Assembly: GCA_051648405.1 (NCBI GenBank)
Contig: JBOFFC010000007.1
Span: 1 to 63,162, forward strand
Source: JBOFFC01 sp051648405
Lineage (GTDB): Bacteria > Planctomycetota > Planctomycetia > Pirellulales > Lacipirellulaceae
Length of the DNA stretch: 63,162 bases
Direction: 5' to 3'
The first letter of the stretch is position 1. Each line of letters starts with the position of its first letter. The translations under genes were made by a program, and so were the position numbers. This document shows, piece after piece, positions 33,217 to 41,983 of this stretch. The notes beneath the pieces are model-generated. The model had not been told where the DNA came from, did not search any database, and saw nothing but the letters and a program-made list of their open reading frames with translations.

Positions 33217-36200
33217 ATGGAAATCAGCAACGCCGCGATCGACCGGCCCCGGATGGTGACCGTCGCCGCCATCTTGGTGGTGCTGATGGCGGCCTACGCC
33301 GTGGTCTTCACGCCGGTGCAGCTCGCCCCGGCGATCACCAAGGCGGTGGTCTTGGTTGCGATCCCGTACCCCGACTCGCAGCCGACCGAGGCCGAGAGCG
33401 AGATCGTCCGCAAGGTCGAGGACGCCCTCACGGGGCTCAAGAGCGTCGACTTCGTCGCCTCGACCAGCATGCGCGGCAGCTCGGTGACGCAGGTCATCTT
33501 CCTCGACGGCGTGCTCCCCGACGAAGGGCGGCGCGAGGTCAAGGACGTCGTCGATCGGATCCGCAACGAGCTCCCCGCGGGGCGCGAGGTGCAGCCGATC
33601 GTCACCGACATCGACTTCGAGAACGTGCCGCTGATGCTGGTCAACATCACCCCACCATCGGGGTTCGACGAGCGCGCGCTGAAGACCATCGCCGAGGACG
33701 TTCAGGACCAACTCGAGATGGTCGAGAACGTCGCCAACACGCAGTTGTTCGGGGGCAAAGAGCGCGAGCTGCAGGTCAACGTCTTCCCCGACCGCGCGAT
33801 GGAGTACGGCGTCACGCTCGCCGAGTTGCGGGCGGCGATCGCTTCGTTCCACGCCGAGCTCCCGGCGGGGTCGTTCCAGACGCAGGAGTTCGACCGCCAG
33901 GTGCGGAACGAGACGAAGCTCCGCAACGTGGACGACATCCGCGAGGCGGTGGTCCGCAGCGAAGGGGGACGCGTTGTGCGCGTCCGTGACGTGGCCGAGG
34001 TCGTCGATGGTTACCGCCGGGTCCTCAGCATGGCCGAGTTCGACGGCCAACGGGGGGCGACGATCATCGTCAACAAAGAGGCCGACATCAACACGCTCGG
34101 CGCCGCGCGGAGCGTGAAGGCCGCCGTCGAGGGGCTCAAGAAGCAGTACCCGGAGCTCACGTTCTCGACCACCCGCGACTCGTCCGAAGAGATCTGGGTC
34201 ATGTTCCGCGTGCTGGGGTCCGACGCGCTGTTCGGCTCGCTCCTCGTGCTGGTGATCCTCGGCTGGTCGATGGGGCTCAAGGTCTCGACGCTGGTGCTGA
34301 TGGCGATCCCGCTCAGCTCGGCCGTGGCGGTCGTGTTCCTGTTCTTCGCCGGCATCCCGGTGTCGAACATGGTGATCTTCAGCTTCATCCTGGTGCTGGG
34401 GCTGGTGGTCGATGGAGCGATCATCGTCGCCGACAACATCCACCGACACATCGAGCGTGGCGTCCCGCCGATGGAGGCCGCCAAGATTGGCATCGCCGAG
34501 GTCGGGCCCCCGGTGATCGCCGCCGACCTGACGACGATCGCGGCGTTCCTGCCGATGCTGCTGGTTCCGGGCATCATGGGAGACTTCCTCGGCGTCATGC
34601 CGAAGGTCGTCAGCATGGCGCTCGCGGGGTCGATCCTGGTCGATCACTTCGTGCTGCCGACGCTTGCCGCTCGGTGGTTCAAGGCGCGGCCGGTCCCGAC
34701 CGAGCAAGTCGCCCTGGAGGTCCACGACGAGCTCTACGCCGGCAGCGAGCTGCGGCCGAACCTCGGGCCGTTCACGAAGGGCTACGCGGCGTCGCTCAAG
34801 TTCTGCCTCGCCAACCGGGGGTTTGTCCTGGCCTGGACGCTGCTCGCCTGCTGGGGGGCGTTCCACCTCGTCTCGTACCTGGGGTTCAAGTTCTTCCCCG
34901 AGAGCGACCGCGGGCAGTTCATCGTCAAGTACGAGCTCCCGCTGGGCTACAGCATCGAGGAGACGATCGCCGCCTCGAAGGTCATCACCGAGCCGCTCGA
35001 GCGCTGGCGACCGACCGGCATCCTGACGCACTACGTCACGTCGGCCGGGACTTCCGGGGCGCTCGCGATGCGCGTCGATGAGGACGCGGCGGCGGGCCCC
35101 GAGTTCGGCCAGGTCCAGGTCCAGCTCTTGCCGCCGATGGACCGCTCGATCAAGGAAGCCGAGGTCATCCAGTACCTGCGCAACAACATCAAGCCGGTCC
35201 CCGGCATGACGTTCATTATCGAGGAGGTCAAGGACGGGCCGCCGGGGGGCGCCGAGGTCGCGATCCGCTTCACCGGCAAGGACCTCGACCAGCTCGGGGC
35301 GATCGCCCAGCGTGTGACGGCACGGCTCGCCGAGCACCAGGGGACGGTCGATGTGTCGACCGACTACCGCCCCGACTCGCCGCAACTGATCGTCGAGCCG
35401 CGGTCCGACATCATCGGCGTCTTGGGCATGACCGACGCGCAGGTCGCCGAGGCGGTGCAGATCGCGATCGCCGGTGACAACCGCATCCAGGTGACGCTCG
35501 ACGACGAGGACGTCGATCTGCGGATCCAGCTTGCCCCCGAGTTTCAGAAGACCCCCAAGGACCTGTCGCGGGTGATGCTTACGAGCGCCTCCGGGCAGAA
35601 GGCGACGATCGGCGAGGTCGCCGAGCTGCGGCGCGAGACGGGCCTGTTCAGCATCAACCGCTACGACCGCGAGCGCGCGGTGGTCGCCAAGTGCAACGTC
35701 AACGAGCCGACGACGCCGTCCGACGTGTTCAAGACGCTGGCGACGGAGATCCTGCCGGAGATGGGCTTCGTGCCGGTCGAGGGGGGGGAGAAGGCCCTCG
35801 AAGGATTCTCGACGTCGTACTTCGGCCAAGCGGCGACCGACGCCGAGGGGCTCAAGGCCGAATTCACCGGCGAGAACGACGAACGCGACAAGAACTTCGG
35901 CTATTTGCTGTGGAGCATGCTGCTCGCCGTGGTGCTGATCGCGGCGATCCTGGCGATCCAGTTCAACAGCTTCCGCCAGGCGGCGGTGGTGATGGTCACC
36001 GTGCCGCTGTCGTTCGTCGGCGTGGTGATCGGGATGTGGGCCGGGGACTTCCCGTTCAGCCTGGCGACGTTCATCGGCCTCGTGAGCCTGACCGGGGTCG
36101 TCGTTAACGACGCAACGGTGCTGGTGGACTTCGCCAACCAGGCGCGACGGCGCGGATTGCCGGTCCGTGCGGCGCTGCTCGAGGCCGGGATCAACCGCTC

Positions 36201-36474
36201 GCGGGCCGTCGTGCTGACGACCGTCACGACGGTGGGCGGCCTGATCCCATTGTTGTTCAACGTCACGGGGGGGGGCGAGTTCTGGCAACCGCTCACGGCC
36301 GCGATCGTCTTCGGGCTGTCGTTCTCGACGACGCTGACGCTAATCGTCGTCCCGTGCTGCTACAGCCTCGCTTACGAGCGACCGCGCCCGAGCGAGCTTG
36401 CGACGCTCGGCGGTTTCGCCGCGCTGCTGTTCGTCGGGTTCCCGATGCTCGAGCGGCTTCTCGGCCTGCACTAA
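33217..36474 (+). CDS. RND family efflux transporter permease (AcrB-like)
   Basis: A 1085-residue inner-membrane pump with the RND layout of two repeats of six TM helices and two large periplasmic loops. The N-terminus (AIDRPRMVTVAAILVVLMAAYAV) is standard. TM4 reads GLVVDGAIIVADN, with one aspartate of the proton relay retained and glycine at the second position; TM10 reads GVVVNDATVLVDFAN. The export substrate cannot be told from sequence. No outer-membrane TolC-type factor is encoded next to it, so one must be supplied from elsewhere. Confidence 0.93.
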   Translation: MEISNAAIDRPRMVTVAAILVVLMAAYAVVFTPVQLAPAITKAVVLVAIPYPDSQPTEAESEIVRKVEDALTGLKSVDFVASTSMRGSSVTQVIFLDGVLPDEGRREVKDVVDRIRNELPAGREVQPIVTDIDFENVPLMLVNITPPSGFDERALKTIAEDVQDQLEMVENVANTQLFGGKERELQVNVFPDRAMEYGVTLAELRAAIASFHAELPAGSFQTQEFDRQVRNETKLRNVDDIREAVVRSEGGRVVRVRDVAEVVDGYRRVLSMAEFDGQRGATIIVNKEADINTLGAARSVKAAVEGLKKQYPELTFSTTRDSSEEIWVMFRVLGSDALFGSLLVLVILGWSMGLKVSTLVLMAIPLSSAVAVVFLFFAGIPVSNMVIFSFILVLGLVVDGAIIVADNIHRHIERGVPPMEAAKIGIAEVGPPVIAADLTTIAAFLPMLLVPGIMGDFLGVMPKVVSMALAGSILVDHFVLPTLAARWFKARPVPTEQVALEVHDELYAGSELRPNLGPFTKGYAASLKFCLANRGFVLAWTLLACWGAFHLVSYLGFKFFPESDRGQFIVKYELPLGYSIEETIAASKVITEPLERWRPTGILTHYVTSAGTSGALAMRVDEDAAAGPEFGQVQVQLLPPMDRSIKEAEVIQYLRNNIKPVPGMTFIIEEVKDGPPGGAEVAIRFTGKDLDQLGAIAQRVTARLAEHQGTVDVSTDYRPDSPQLIVEPRSDIIGVLGMTDAQVAEAVQIAIAGDNRIQVTLDDEDVDLRIQLAPEFQKTPKDLSRVMLTSASGQKATIGEVAELRRETGLFSINRYDRERAVVAKCNVNEPTTPSDVFKTLATEILPEMGFVPVEGGEKALEGFSTSYFGQAATDAEGLKAEFTGENDERDKNFGYLLWSMLLAVVLIAAILAIQFNSFRQAAVVMVTVPLSFVGVVIGMWAGDFPFSLATFIGLVSLTGVVVNDATVLVDFANQARRRGLPVRAALLEAGINRSRAVVLTTVTTVGGLIPLLFNVTGGGEFWQPLTAAIVFGLSFSTTLTLIVVPCCYSLAYERPRPSELATLGGFAALLFVGFPMLERLLGLH

Positions 36475-36552
36475 CGGGTCCGACGGTGTGCGTCGCAACC
36501 AGTTTGCCGGTTGCGCCGGCGCGGGGTCCGTCGGCAACCGGAGACTTTGTCT

Positions 36553-36577
36553 GCGGTCGGCCGTTTAGGCCGATCGC
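36553..36577. terminator. hairpin downstream of the RND pump gene
   Basis: GCGGTCGGCC and GGCCGATCGC pair over 10 bp with one G-U pair around the loop GTTTA. No T tract follows, so if it terminates transcription it does so weakly or with Rho. The surrounding gap also has smaller inverted repeats (GCAACC..GGTTGC). Confidence 0.35.
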
Positions 36578-36662
36578 GACCTAGAGTTGCGAGAACGAAT
36601 TGGCCGTTTTAGGACCGTCGTCGTCCTACCCCCTCGCTCATCGCAACCCCGACGCCCGCACC

Positions 36663-38015
36663 ATGCCTTTGCTCACGCTCAGCCGTTTCTCGAAGCCCGC
36701 CGCAGCGGAGCGTCCGGCCACTCCGTCGATCGATCAGGCCGAGCTCGACTCGCTCCGCGGCGAGGCGGCCGCCATCCGCCGCTCGTACGCGGTGATCGAG
36801 TTCACGACCGACGGGACGATCCTCGGCGCCAACGACGCGTTCCTCGGTGCGATGGGTTACTCGCTCGACGAGGTCCAAGGCCGGCACCACCGCATGTTCT
36901 GCGACCCGACGTTCGCCGCGTCCCCCGAGTACGGCCAGTTCTGGCGCCGCCTCGCCCACGGGGAGTACTTCAGCGCCGAGTACCAACGCTTCGCCAAGGG
37001 GGGCCGCGGGGTCTGGATCCAGGCCTCGTACAACCCGGTGCTCGACGCCGCCGGCAAGCCGGTGAAGGTCGTCAAGTTCGCGACCGACATCACCCCTCAG
37101 AAGCAAGCGGCCGCCGAAGTCGCCGCCAAGATCGCCGCCATCGGCCGCTCGCAGGCGGTCATCGAGTTCGACCTCGACGGCACGATCCTGACCGCGAACG
37201 AAAACTTCTTAAAGACGGTCGGCTACACGCTCGACGAGGTCTGCGGCCGTCACCACCGGATGTTTGTCGAGAACGCCTACGCGTCGTCGGACGAGTACGC
37301 GCGGTTCTGGCAACGGCTCCGCGCCGGCGAGTATCAAGCCGGCGAGTTCCGCCGCCTCGGCAAGGGGGGGAACGAAGTCTGGATCCAGGCCTCGTACAAC
37401 CCCGTGTTCGACGCCTCCGGTCGGCCCGTGAAGGTCGTGAAGTTCGCCTCGGACATCACGCAGCAGGTCGAAGCGCGGCACGCGTCGTCGATCGTCGGCC
37501 AGTCGGTCGCGACGAGCGTCACCGAGATGGTCGCCACGATCGACGAGATTGCGAAGAGCGTCTCGCGCACCGCGAGCCTGGCGAGCGAGGCCGAGGGCTT
37601 CTCCCGCTCGACGGTCGAGACGGTCGGCGCCCTCAGCGAGTCGAGCCGCAAGATCGGCGACGTCGTCGGCGTGATCCAGGAGCTGGCCGACCAGACGAAC
37701 CTGCTCGCGCTGAACGCGACGATCGAGGCCGCCCGCGCCGGCGAGAGCGGCCGCAGCTTCGCCGTCGTCGCCAGCGAGGTGAAGGAGCTCGCCACCGCAA
37801 CCGCCAAAGCCACCGGAGAGATCGAGCTGGCGATCCGCGAGATCCAGAGCCGCATCGACCAGGTCGTCGTCTCGAGCGGCCAGATCGGGACCAGCGTCTC
37901 TGAGGTGAGCGTCAACACGAACACGGTCGCCGCGGCGATCGAAGAGCAGTCCGCCACGATGGCCGAGCTCGGGCAAACCGCCGAGCGGCTGCTGGCGATC
38001 ACCAACCGGGGCTGA
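36663..38015 (+). CDS. soluble chemoreceptor-like protein with two PAS domains and an MCP signalling domain
   Basis: A 450-residue cytoplasmic receptor without membrane helices. Two tandem PAS domains (about 38-155 and 160-277) are close copies: each runs from AVIEFT/DLDGTIL through GRHHRMF to VWIQASYNPV and KPVKVVKFA. The C-terminal part is an MCP coiled coil with the conserved hairpin DQTNLLALNATIEAARAGE (about 343-361), so it should bind CheA and CheW. Such PAS-PAS receptors often sense redox state or light through a bound cofactor; none is proven here. No other che genes lie in the window. The ATG at 36663 is chosen over a TTG 63 nt upstream. Confidence 0.92.
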   Translation: MPLLTLSRFSKPAAAERPATPSIDQAELDSLRGEAAAIRRSYAVIEFTTDGTILGANDAFLGAMGYSLDEVQGRHHRMFCDPTFAASPEYGQFWRRLAHGEYFSAEYQRFAKGGRGVWIQASYNPVLDAAGKPVKVVKFATDITPQKQAAAEVAAKIAAIGRSQAVIEFDLDGTILTANENFLKTVGYTLDEVCGRHHRMFVENAYASSDEYARFWQRLRAGEYQAGEFRRLGKGGNEVWIQASYNPVFDASGRPVKVVKFASDITQQVEARHASSIVGQSVATSVTEMVATIDEIAKSVSRTASLASEAEGFSRSTVETVGALSESSRKIGDVVGVIQELADQTNLLALNATIEAARAGESGRSFAVVASEVKELATATAKATGEIELAIREIQSRIDQVVVSSGQIGTSVSEVSVNTNTVAAAIEEQSATMAELGQTAERLLAITNRG

Positions 38016-38025
38016 GGTGGAGTAC

Positions 38026-38107
38026 GCAGCAGGCAGAGGGCAGTGGGCAGTGGGCAGCAAGCGACAGCCTTTGGTCTTTGAGGCGTTGGTCATTGGTGCT
38101 TCCTGCA
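38026..38107. repeat. heptamer repeat with GGTCATTGGTGCTT tail
   Basis: Units GCAGAGG, GCAGTGG, GCAGTGG, GCAGCAA give a 7-nt period, then GCGACAG, then a TTGGT-rich tail containing GGTCATTGGTGCTT (38088-38101). It lies directly after the chemoreceptor stop codon. The same composite element recurs at 44385-44493 (opposite strand) and 54984-55045. Confidence 0.7.
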
Positions 38108-38122
38108 CAGAGGACTTCGCCC

Positions 38123-38168
38123 GGGGGCGGGGGGAGACTAGGTTAGCCGCTCGCCGCCCCCCTTTTTT
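38123..38168 (+). terminator. intrinsic terminator after the chemoreceptor gene
   Basis: GGGGGCGG (38123-38130) pairs with CCGCCCCC (38154-38161); after one more C, a run of six T residues (38163-38168) follows. The 23-nt loop is longer than usual. Orientation fits termination of the rightward chemoreceptor transcript. Confidence 0.6.
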
Positions 38169-38207
38169 GGGGCCCGCCAGTCCCCTCCCCGCGCGAAGTC
38201 TGCCCCG

Positions 38208-38789
38208 ATGATCTTGCTCCCCCCCGGAGTCCGGGGCCTCGTCTTCGACTGCGACGGCACGCTGGTCGATAGCATGCCGATCCACAAGCGGCTGTGGGAC
38301 GAGGGGCTCGCGCCGTACGGGATCGAACTCCCCCTCGATTACATCGACACCCACGCCGGCAAGCCGACCGAGGTGATCGTCGGGCTCGTGAACCGCGACT
38401 GGGGGGTCTCGATCGACCCCGCCGAGTTCCACCTCGAGAAGGAACGCCGCTACCTGCTCGAGGTCGATACGGTCGGCCCGATCGCGCCGGTCGTCGCCAC
38501 CGCGCGGCGCTGGTTAGGGACGTTGCCAATGGCGGTCGTCTCCGGCGGCGTGCGCGAGAACGTCGAGCGCTCGCTGCGCGCGATCGACGCCTGGGCTTGG
38601 TTCCCCGTCGTCCTGACGGCCGACGACCCGATCGCGCCGAAGCCCGCCCCCGACCTGTTCCTCGCCGCCGCCGAGCTCCTAGGAGTCGCCGCACACGAGT
38701 GCCACGCCTTCGAGGACGCCGACGCGGGGATCGCCGCCGCGCGAGCCGCGGGGATGACGGTCACCGACGTGCGTGAGTTGGGCGTCTGA
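38208..38789 (+). CDS. HAD family phosphatase (beta-phosphoglucomutase-like)
   Basis: A 193-residue haloacid dehalogenase-type hydrolase. Motif I is VFDCDGTLVDS (nucleophile and acid/base aspartates), motif II is AVVSGG, motif III lysine is in APKPAPDLF, and motif IV is FEDADAGIAAARAAGM. A helical cap lies between motifs I and II, as in phosphoglycolate phosphatase and beta-phosphoglucomutase. It dephosphorylates or isomerises a small phosphorylated metabolite; the substrate is unknown. It is preceded by a terminator, so it has its own promoter, which I could not identify. Confidence 0.9.
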   Translation: MILLPPGVRGLVFDCDGTLVDSMPIHKRLWDEGLAPYGIELPLDYIDTHAGKPTEVIVGLVNRDWGVSIDPAEFHLEKERRYLLEVDTVGPIAPVVATARRWLGTLPMAVVSGGVRENVERSLRAIDAWAWFPVVLTADDPIAPKPAPDLFLAAAELLGVAAHECHAFEDADAGIAAARAAGMTVTDVRELGV

Positions 38790-38970
38790 AACGGCGCGCC
38801 TCGCCTAGTGCGAGGGCCGACCGTGGGGTTTCTCCAAACCTTTACGTCGCCTTCACCATCGGGTCCGCGACTGCCGCTAAGCTGTCTCACGACCAAGGGC
38901 GATGGATCGGCGGCCAGGCGAGCCGCCGAACGCCCGCGGTCGAGGCATCTTGACTCCCTGGAGGGACCTC

Positions 38971-40488
38971 ATGCGACAGCCCAAGCAGTGCGCAGCGGCG
39001 GGTGGTTTGACGATTTGCCTGGCGGCGGGTTCGGCGTTCGCCGCGACCGGCCCCAGTTCGAGCCAGAGCCCCTACGTGGTCCCTACGGCCCCGGGGATCG
39101 CCGTCACGTCGATCCTGACGGTCGGCGACGCGGTCGGCGGCTACGCGATGGTCGGCATCCCCGACGGCCTGGGGGCGTACGACAACGGTGACGACACGTT
39201 CACCGTCCTCATGAACCACGAGCTCCCGCCGGCCGTCGGCGACGTCCGCGCACACGGCGCCCGTGGGGCGTTTGTCTCGGAGTGGGTCGTCCGCAAGAGC
39301 GACTTCGGCGTTGTCAGCGGCCGCGACCTGGCGACCTCGCACCTCGTCTGGAACGGCTCGTCGTATGTGGCCGCGACCGGACCGGCGAACGCCTTCGGGC
39401 GGCTCTGCTCGGCCGACCTCCCGGCAGTTTCTGCGTTCTTCAACTCGGCCTCGGGCCTGGGGACGCAGGACCGCCTCTTCATGAATGGCGAAGAGGTCGG
39501 CGCCGAAGGGCGTGGCTACGCGTTCGTCGCCACCGGCGCCTCCAAGGGGGTCGCCTACGAGTTGCCGGCGCTCGGCAAGTTCTCGTGGGAGAACTCGGTC
39601 GCCAACCCGCTGTCGGGTGACAAGACCGTCGTCATCGGCCTCGACGACAGCACCCCCGGCCAGGTCTACGTTTACGTCGGCGACAAGACCAACACCGGCA
39701 ACATCGTTGACCGTGCCGGCCTCACCAACGGCGCGCTGTTCGGCGTGAAGACCCCGCAAGCGATCGAGGCTTCGCCGATCAACGGCGCGTTCACGCTCGA
39801 GCCGGTCAACGCCTTCCAGGCCGGGTCGGCCCTGCAGACGCAGAGCAACACGCTGGCGGTCACCAACTTCGCCCGTCCCGAGGACGGCCACTGGGCCGAC
39901 GCCGATACGTTCTACTTCGTGACGACCGGCGCCGACCCGGACGGATCGGGCCCCACCGGGGGACCGATCCCGACGCAGTCTGGTCGTCTGTACAAGCTCG
40001 ACTTCGACGCCAACTTCAGCGCCGGGCAGGTCTCGATGGTGCTCGACGCGGCGAGCCTCGTCGGGACCGACGGCGCCACGGCCCGGGCGTTCGACAACAT
40101 GGTCGTCGCCGACGACGGGCTGATCTACATCCAGGAGGACCCGGGGAACACCTCGTACATCGCCAAGACCTGGCAGTACAACCCGGCCACCGGCGCCACG
40201 GTGCAAGTGCTGGAGTCCGACCGCTCGCGCTTCATAACCGGCGGGGCGAACTACCTGGGCACCCAGGACGAAGAGAGCTCCGGCGTGATCGACATCACCG
40301 CGGTGCTCGGCCGCAACGACGGGCTGCAGTACTTCCTCGGCGACATGCAGGCGCACTACCCCAACGGGCCGACGCTCATCGAAGGGGGCCAGTTGTACGT
40401 CTTCTCGGCGGCCGTTCCCGAGCCGACGAGCGCCGTGCTCGTCGCCCTCGCGGGGGTCGTCGCCGCCGGCGCCGCCCGCCAGCGTTGA
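38971..40488 (+). CDS. secreted PEP-CTERM protein, PhoX/DUF839-like
   Basis: A 505-residue exported protein. The signal peptide is QCAAAGGLTICLAAGSAFA. The body resembles DUF839/PhoX-type beta-propeller proteins: GIPDGLGAYDNGDDTFTVLMNHEL near the start, FARPEDGHW and NMVVADDGLIYIQEDPGN later. PhoX enzymes are calcium-dependent alkaline phosphatases, but catalytic identity is not assured. The C-terminus VPEPTSAVLVALAGVVAAG plus a basic end is a PEP-CTERM sorting tail, recognised by an exosortase and linked to EPS-producing bacteria. GGAGGG precedes the ATG at 38971. A strong terminator follows the gene. Confidence 0.85.
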   Translation: MRQPKQCAAAGGLTICLAAGSAFAATGPSSSQSPYVVPTAPGIAVTSILTVGDAVGGYAMVGIPDGLGAYDNGDDTFTVLMNHELPPAVGDVRAHGARGAFVSEWVVRKSDFGVVSGRDLATSHLVWNGSSYVAATGPANAFGRLCSADLPAVSAFFNSASGLGTQDRLFMNGEEVGAEGRGYAFVATGASKGVAYELPALGKFSWENSVANPLSGDKTVVIGLDDSTPGQVYVYVGDKTNTGNIVDRAGLTNGALFGVKTPQAIEASPINGAFTLEPVNAFQAGSALQTQSNTLAVTNFARPEDGHWADADTFYFVTTGADPDGSGPTGGPIPTQSGRLYKLDFDANFSAGQVSMVLDAASLVGTDGATARAFDNMVVADDGLIYIQEDPGNTSYIAKTWQYNPATGATVQVLESDRSRFITGGANYLGTQDEESSGVIDITAVLGRNDGLQYFLGDMQAHYPNGPTLIEGGQLYVFSAAVPEPTSAVLVALAGVVAAGAARQR

Positions 40489-40514
40489 TCGACAACGTCT
40501 GACGCGCACCCAAG

Positions 40515-40559
40515 ACCCGGGGCTCCCGCGCTGTTTGCGGGGGCTCCGGGTTGTTGTTT
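40515..40559 (+). terminator. intrinsic terminator after the PhoX-like gene
   Basis: A 15-bp stem (40515-40529 with 40537-40551, two G-U pairs) closes a 7-nt loop, GCTGTTT, and is followed by TGTTGTTT. It lies 27 nt after the stop codon and separates this gene from the next PEP-CTERM gene, whose ribosome site starts about 30 nt later. Confidence 0.75.
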
Positions 40560-40595
40560 AGACTCGGGGATCAACTTGCCTTGGAGGGGACCGAA

Positions 40596-41366
40596 ATGCG
40601 TTGTTGTATCGTCTCGGTAGTCGCCCTCGGTGCGGCGCCCTTGCTGTTGGCGTCCGCCGACGCGCGCGCCGCCACGGTCTGGAGCGGGTACGACCACGTC
40701 TTCTCGAAAGCCAACGGAGTCGATCCGATTTCGCCCGGGGCGCAGGACCTCGTAACGCCCGGGGTCGCGATCACGCGCCTCAACACGGGTCAGGGGCTAA
40801 TCAACGCCGCGACCGAGACGTCCTTCATCGGGGCTGTCAGCCCCTCCGGCACGCTGTGGGCGTTCCCGGCGACGAATCAGGGGGTGACGGTTGCCGCTTC
40901 CAACTGGGCGAACCTGGTCTTCTTACCGTGGACCACAGCGTTCGGCGGCAACGGTGCGGGGGGGCCCCCCTCAACGGTGGGGCAGCCTTCGGTGATGAAG
41001 GTCGTCGCCAGCGACCTGTACGTCGATGTGCGCCTCACGGCCTGGACGGTGCGCCTCGGAGGGGGCTTCGCGTACGAGCGAGCCTCCGGTCCCGCGCGCG
41101 GCGACTACAACGGCGATGGCCTCGTCAACCAGGGTGACTACGCCGTGTGGTCGAGCGCCTACGGCGGCGCGGCCGGCCCCGCCGACGGCAACGCCGACGG
41201 CGCGGTCAACGCGGCTGACTACACGGTGTGGCGCGACGCGGCCACCGATCCGCCGCCGGCCCAAGTCCCCGAGCCCGTTGCGGCGTTGGTTTTCGCGACG
41301 GGACTGGCGGTAATGCCTGCGTGTCGGGCTTGGATTTATCGAAAATCGATCAATCGATCTTGCTAA
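40596..41366 (+). CDS. secreted PEP-CTERM protein with dockerin-like repeats
   Basis: A 256-residue exported protein. Signal peptide: VSVVALGAAPLLLASADARA. The middle has no recognised fold. Residues about 180-225 hold two EF-hand-like dockerin type I repeats (GDYNGDGLVNQGDYAVW and DGNADGAVNAADYTVWRD), very characteristic of planctomycete surface proteins. A PEP-CTERM segment VPEPVAALVFATGLAVM follows, then an unusually long tail with lysine and arginine. The ATG at 40596 is preceded by GGAGGGG. Probably displayed at or released from the cell surface; the role is unknown. Confidence 0.85.
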   Translation: MRCCIVSVVALGAAPLLLASADARAATVWSGYDHVFSKANGVDPISPGAQDLVTPGVAITRLNTGQGLINAATETSFIGAVSPSGTLWAFPATNQGVTVAASNWANLVFLPWTTAFGGNGAGGPPSTVGQPSVMKVVASDLYVDVRLTAWTVRLGGGFAYERASGPARGDYNGDGLVNQGDYAVWSSAYGGAAGPADGNADGAVNAADYTVWRDAATDPPPAQVPEPVAALVFATGLAVMPACRAWIYRKSINRSC

Positions 41367-41394
41367 ACGATCGAGCACTCGCCATCCTTGGGGA

Positions 41395-41958
41395 ATGGAC
41401 CACGTCCCCGCGAAGGAACGCCCCGCCGAGTCGCTCCGCTGGTCGGCCGCAATCTTGTTCGCGCTGATCGGGCTCGGGTCCGCGGTCAACGCGGTCAACG
41501 TTGCCGTCGCGGCGGCCGGCTGGGACTTTCTCGTCACCGTGAGCTCGGTGTCCGGGCCGGTGGTCCTCGGCGCCGAGAGCTTCCAAACCGCCGAACGGCT
41601 CGCGCTGGTGGCGATTACTGCCTCCCCGTGCTTCTGCTGGATCATCGGGCTGCTTCAGCTCACGCCGATCGCGGTCACCGTGTGGCGGGGTGAACTCCTG
41701 ACGACGACCGTCGTGCGGTGCATGCGGCGCTTTGGCTGGTCCCTGCTCGCGATGTCGGTGGCGAGCGCGCTGGTGCTGCCGCTCGCCGGCGGGCTGCTGG
41801 TTTACCTGGGAAAGTGCGACCCACTGAAGGACGTTCTTTGGTCGGTCCTGACGGGGGACTTTTGGGACACCCTGCTGGCGGGTTGCCTGGTGCTCGTGAT
41901 CTCGCACCTGCTGCGTATCGGCCTCGAAGCCCGCGACGAGGCGCAGTGGACGGTATGA
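41395..41958 (+). CDS. DUF2975 family membrane protein
   Basis: A 187-residue membrane protein with four hydrophobic helices (SAAILFALIGLGSAVNAVNV, LALVAITASPCFCWIIGLLQL, SLLAMSVASALVLPLAGGLL, DTLLAGCLVLVISHLLRIG). The layout and the ending LRIGLEARDE fit DUF2975, a family of unknown function almost always encoded beside a small YozG-type HTH regulator, exactly as here. The two genes likely form a regulatory module in which the membrane protein influences the repressor; that is inference. The regulator begins about 13-25 nt downstream. Confidence 0.82.
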   Translation: MDHVPAKERPAESLRWSAAILFALIGLGSAVNAVNVAVAAAGWDFLVTVSSVSGPVVLGAESFQTAERLALVAITASPCFCWIIGLLQLTPIAVTVWRGELLTTTVVRCMRRFGWSLLAMSVASALVLPLAGGLLVYLGKCDPLKDVLWSVLTGDFWDTLLAGCLVLVISHLLRIGLEARDEAQWTV

Positions 41959-41983
41959 ACGGGAGTGTCGGATCGCAATCGTA

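Noticed and set aside
31810..36288. A very long open frame on the minus strand (about 1490 codons) opposite the RND adaptor and pump genes
   Set aside because: Its composition (Arg, His, Asp, Gln-rich, no domains) is that of a third-position shadow in GC-rich DNA, and both plus-strand genes beneath it have complete family motifs.
38163..38172. Small hairpin CCCC-TTTTTT-GGGG as a separate element
   Set aside because: It is simply the T tract of the terminator followed by G residues; the 8-bp stem upstream explains it better.
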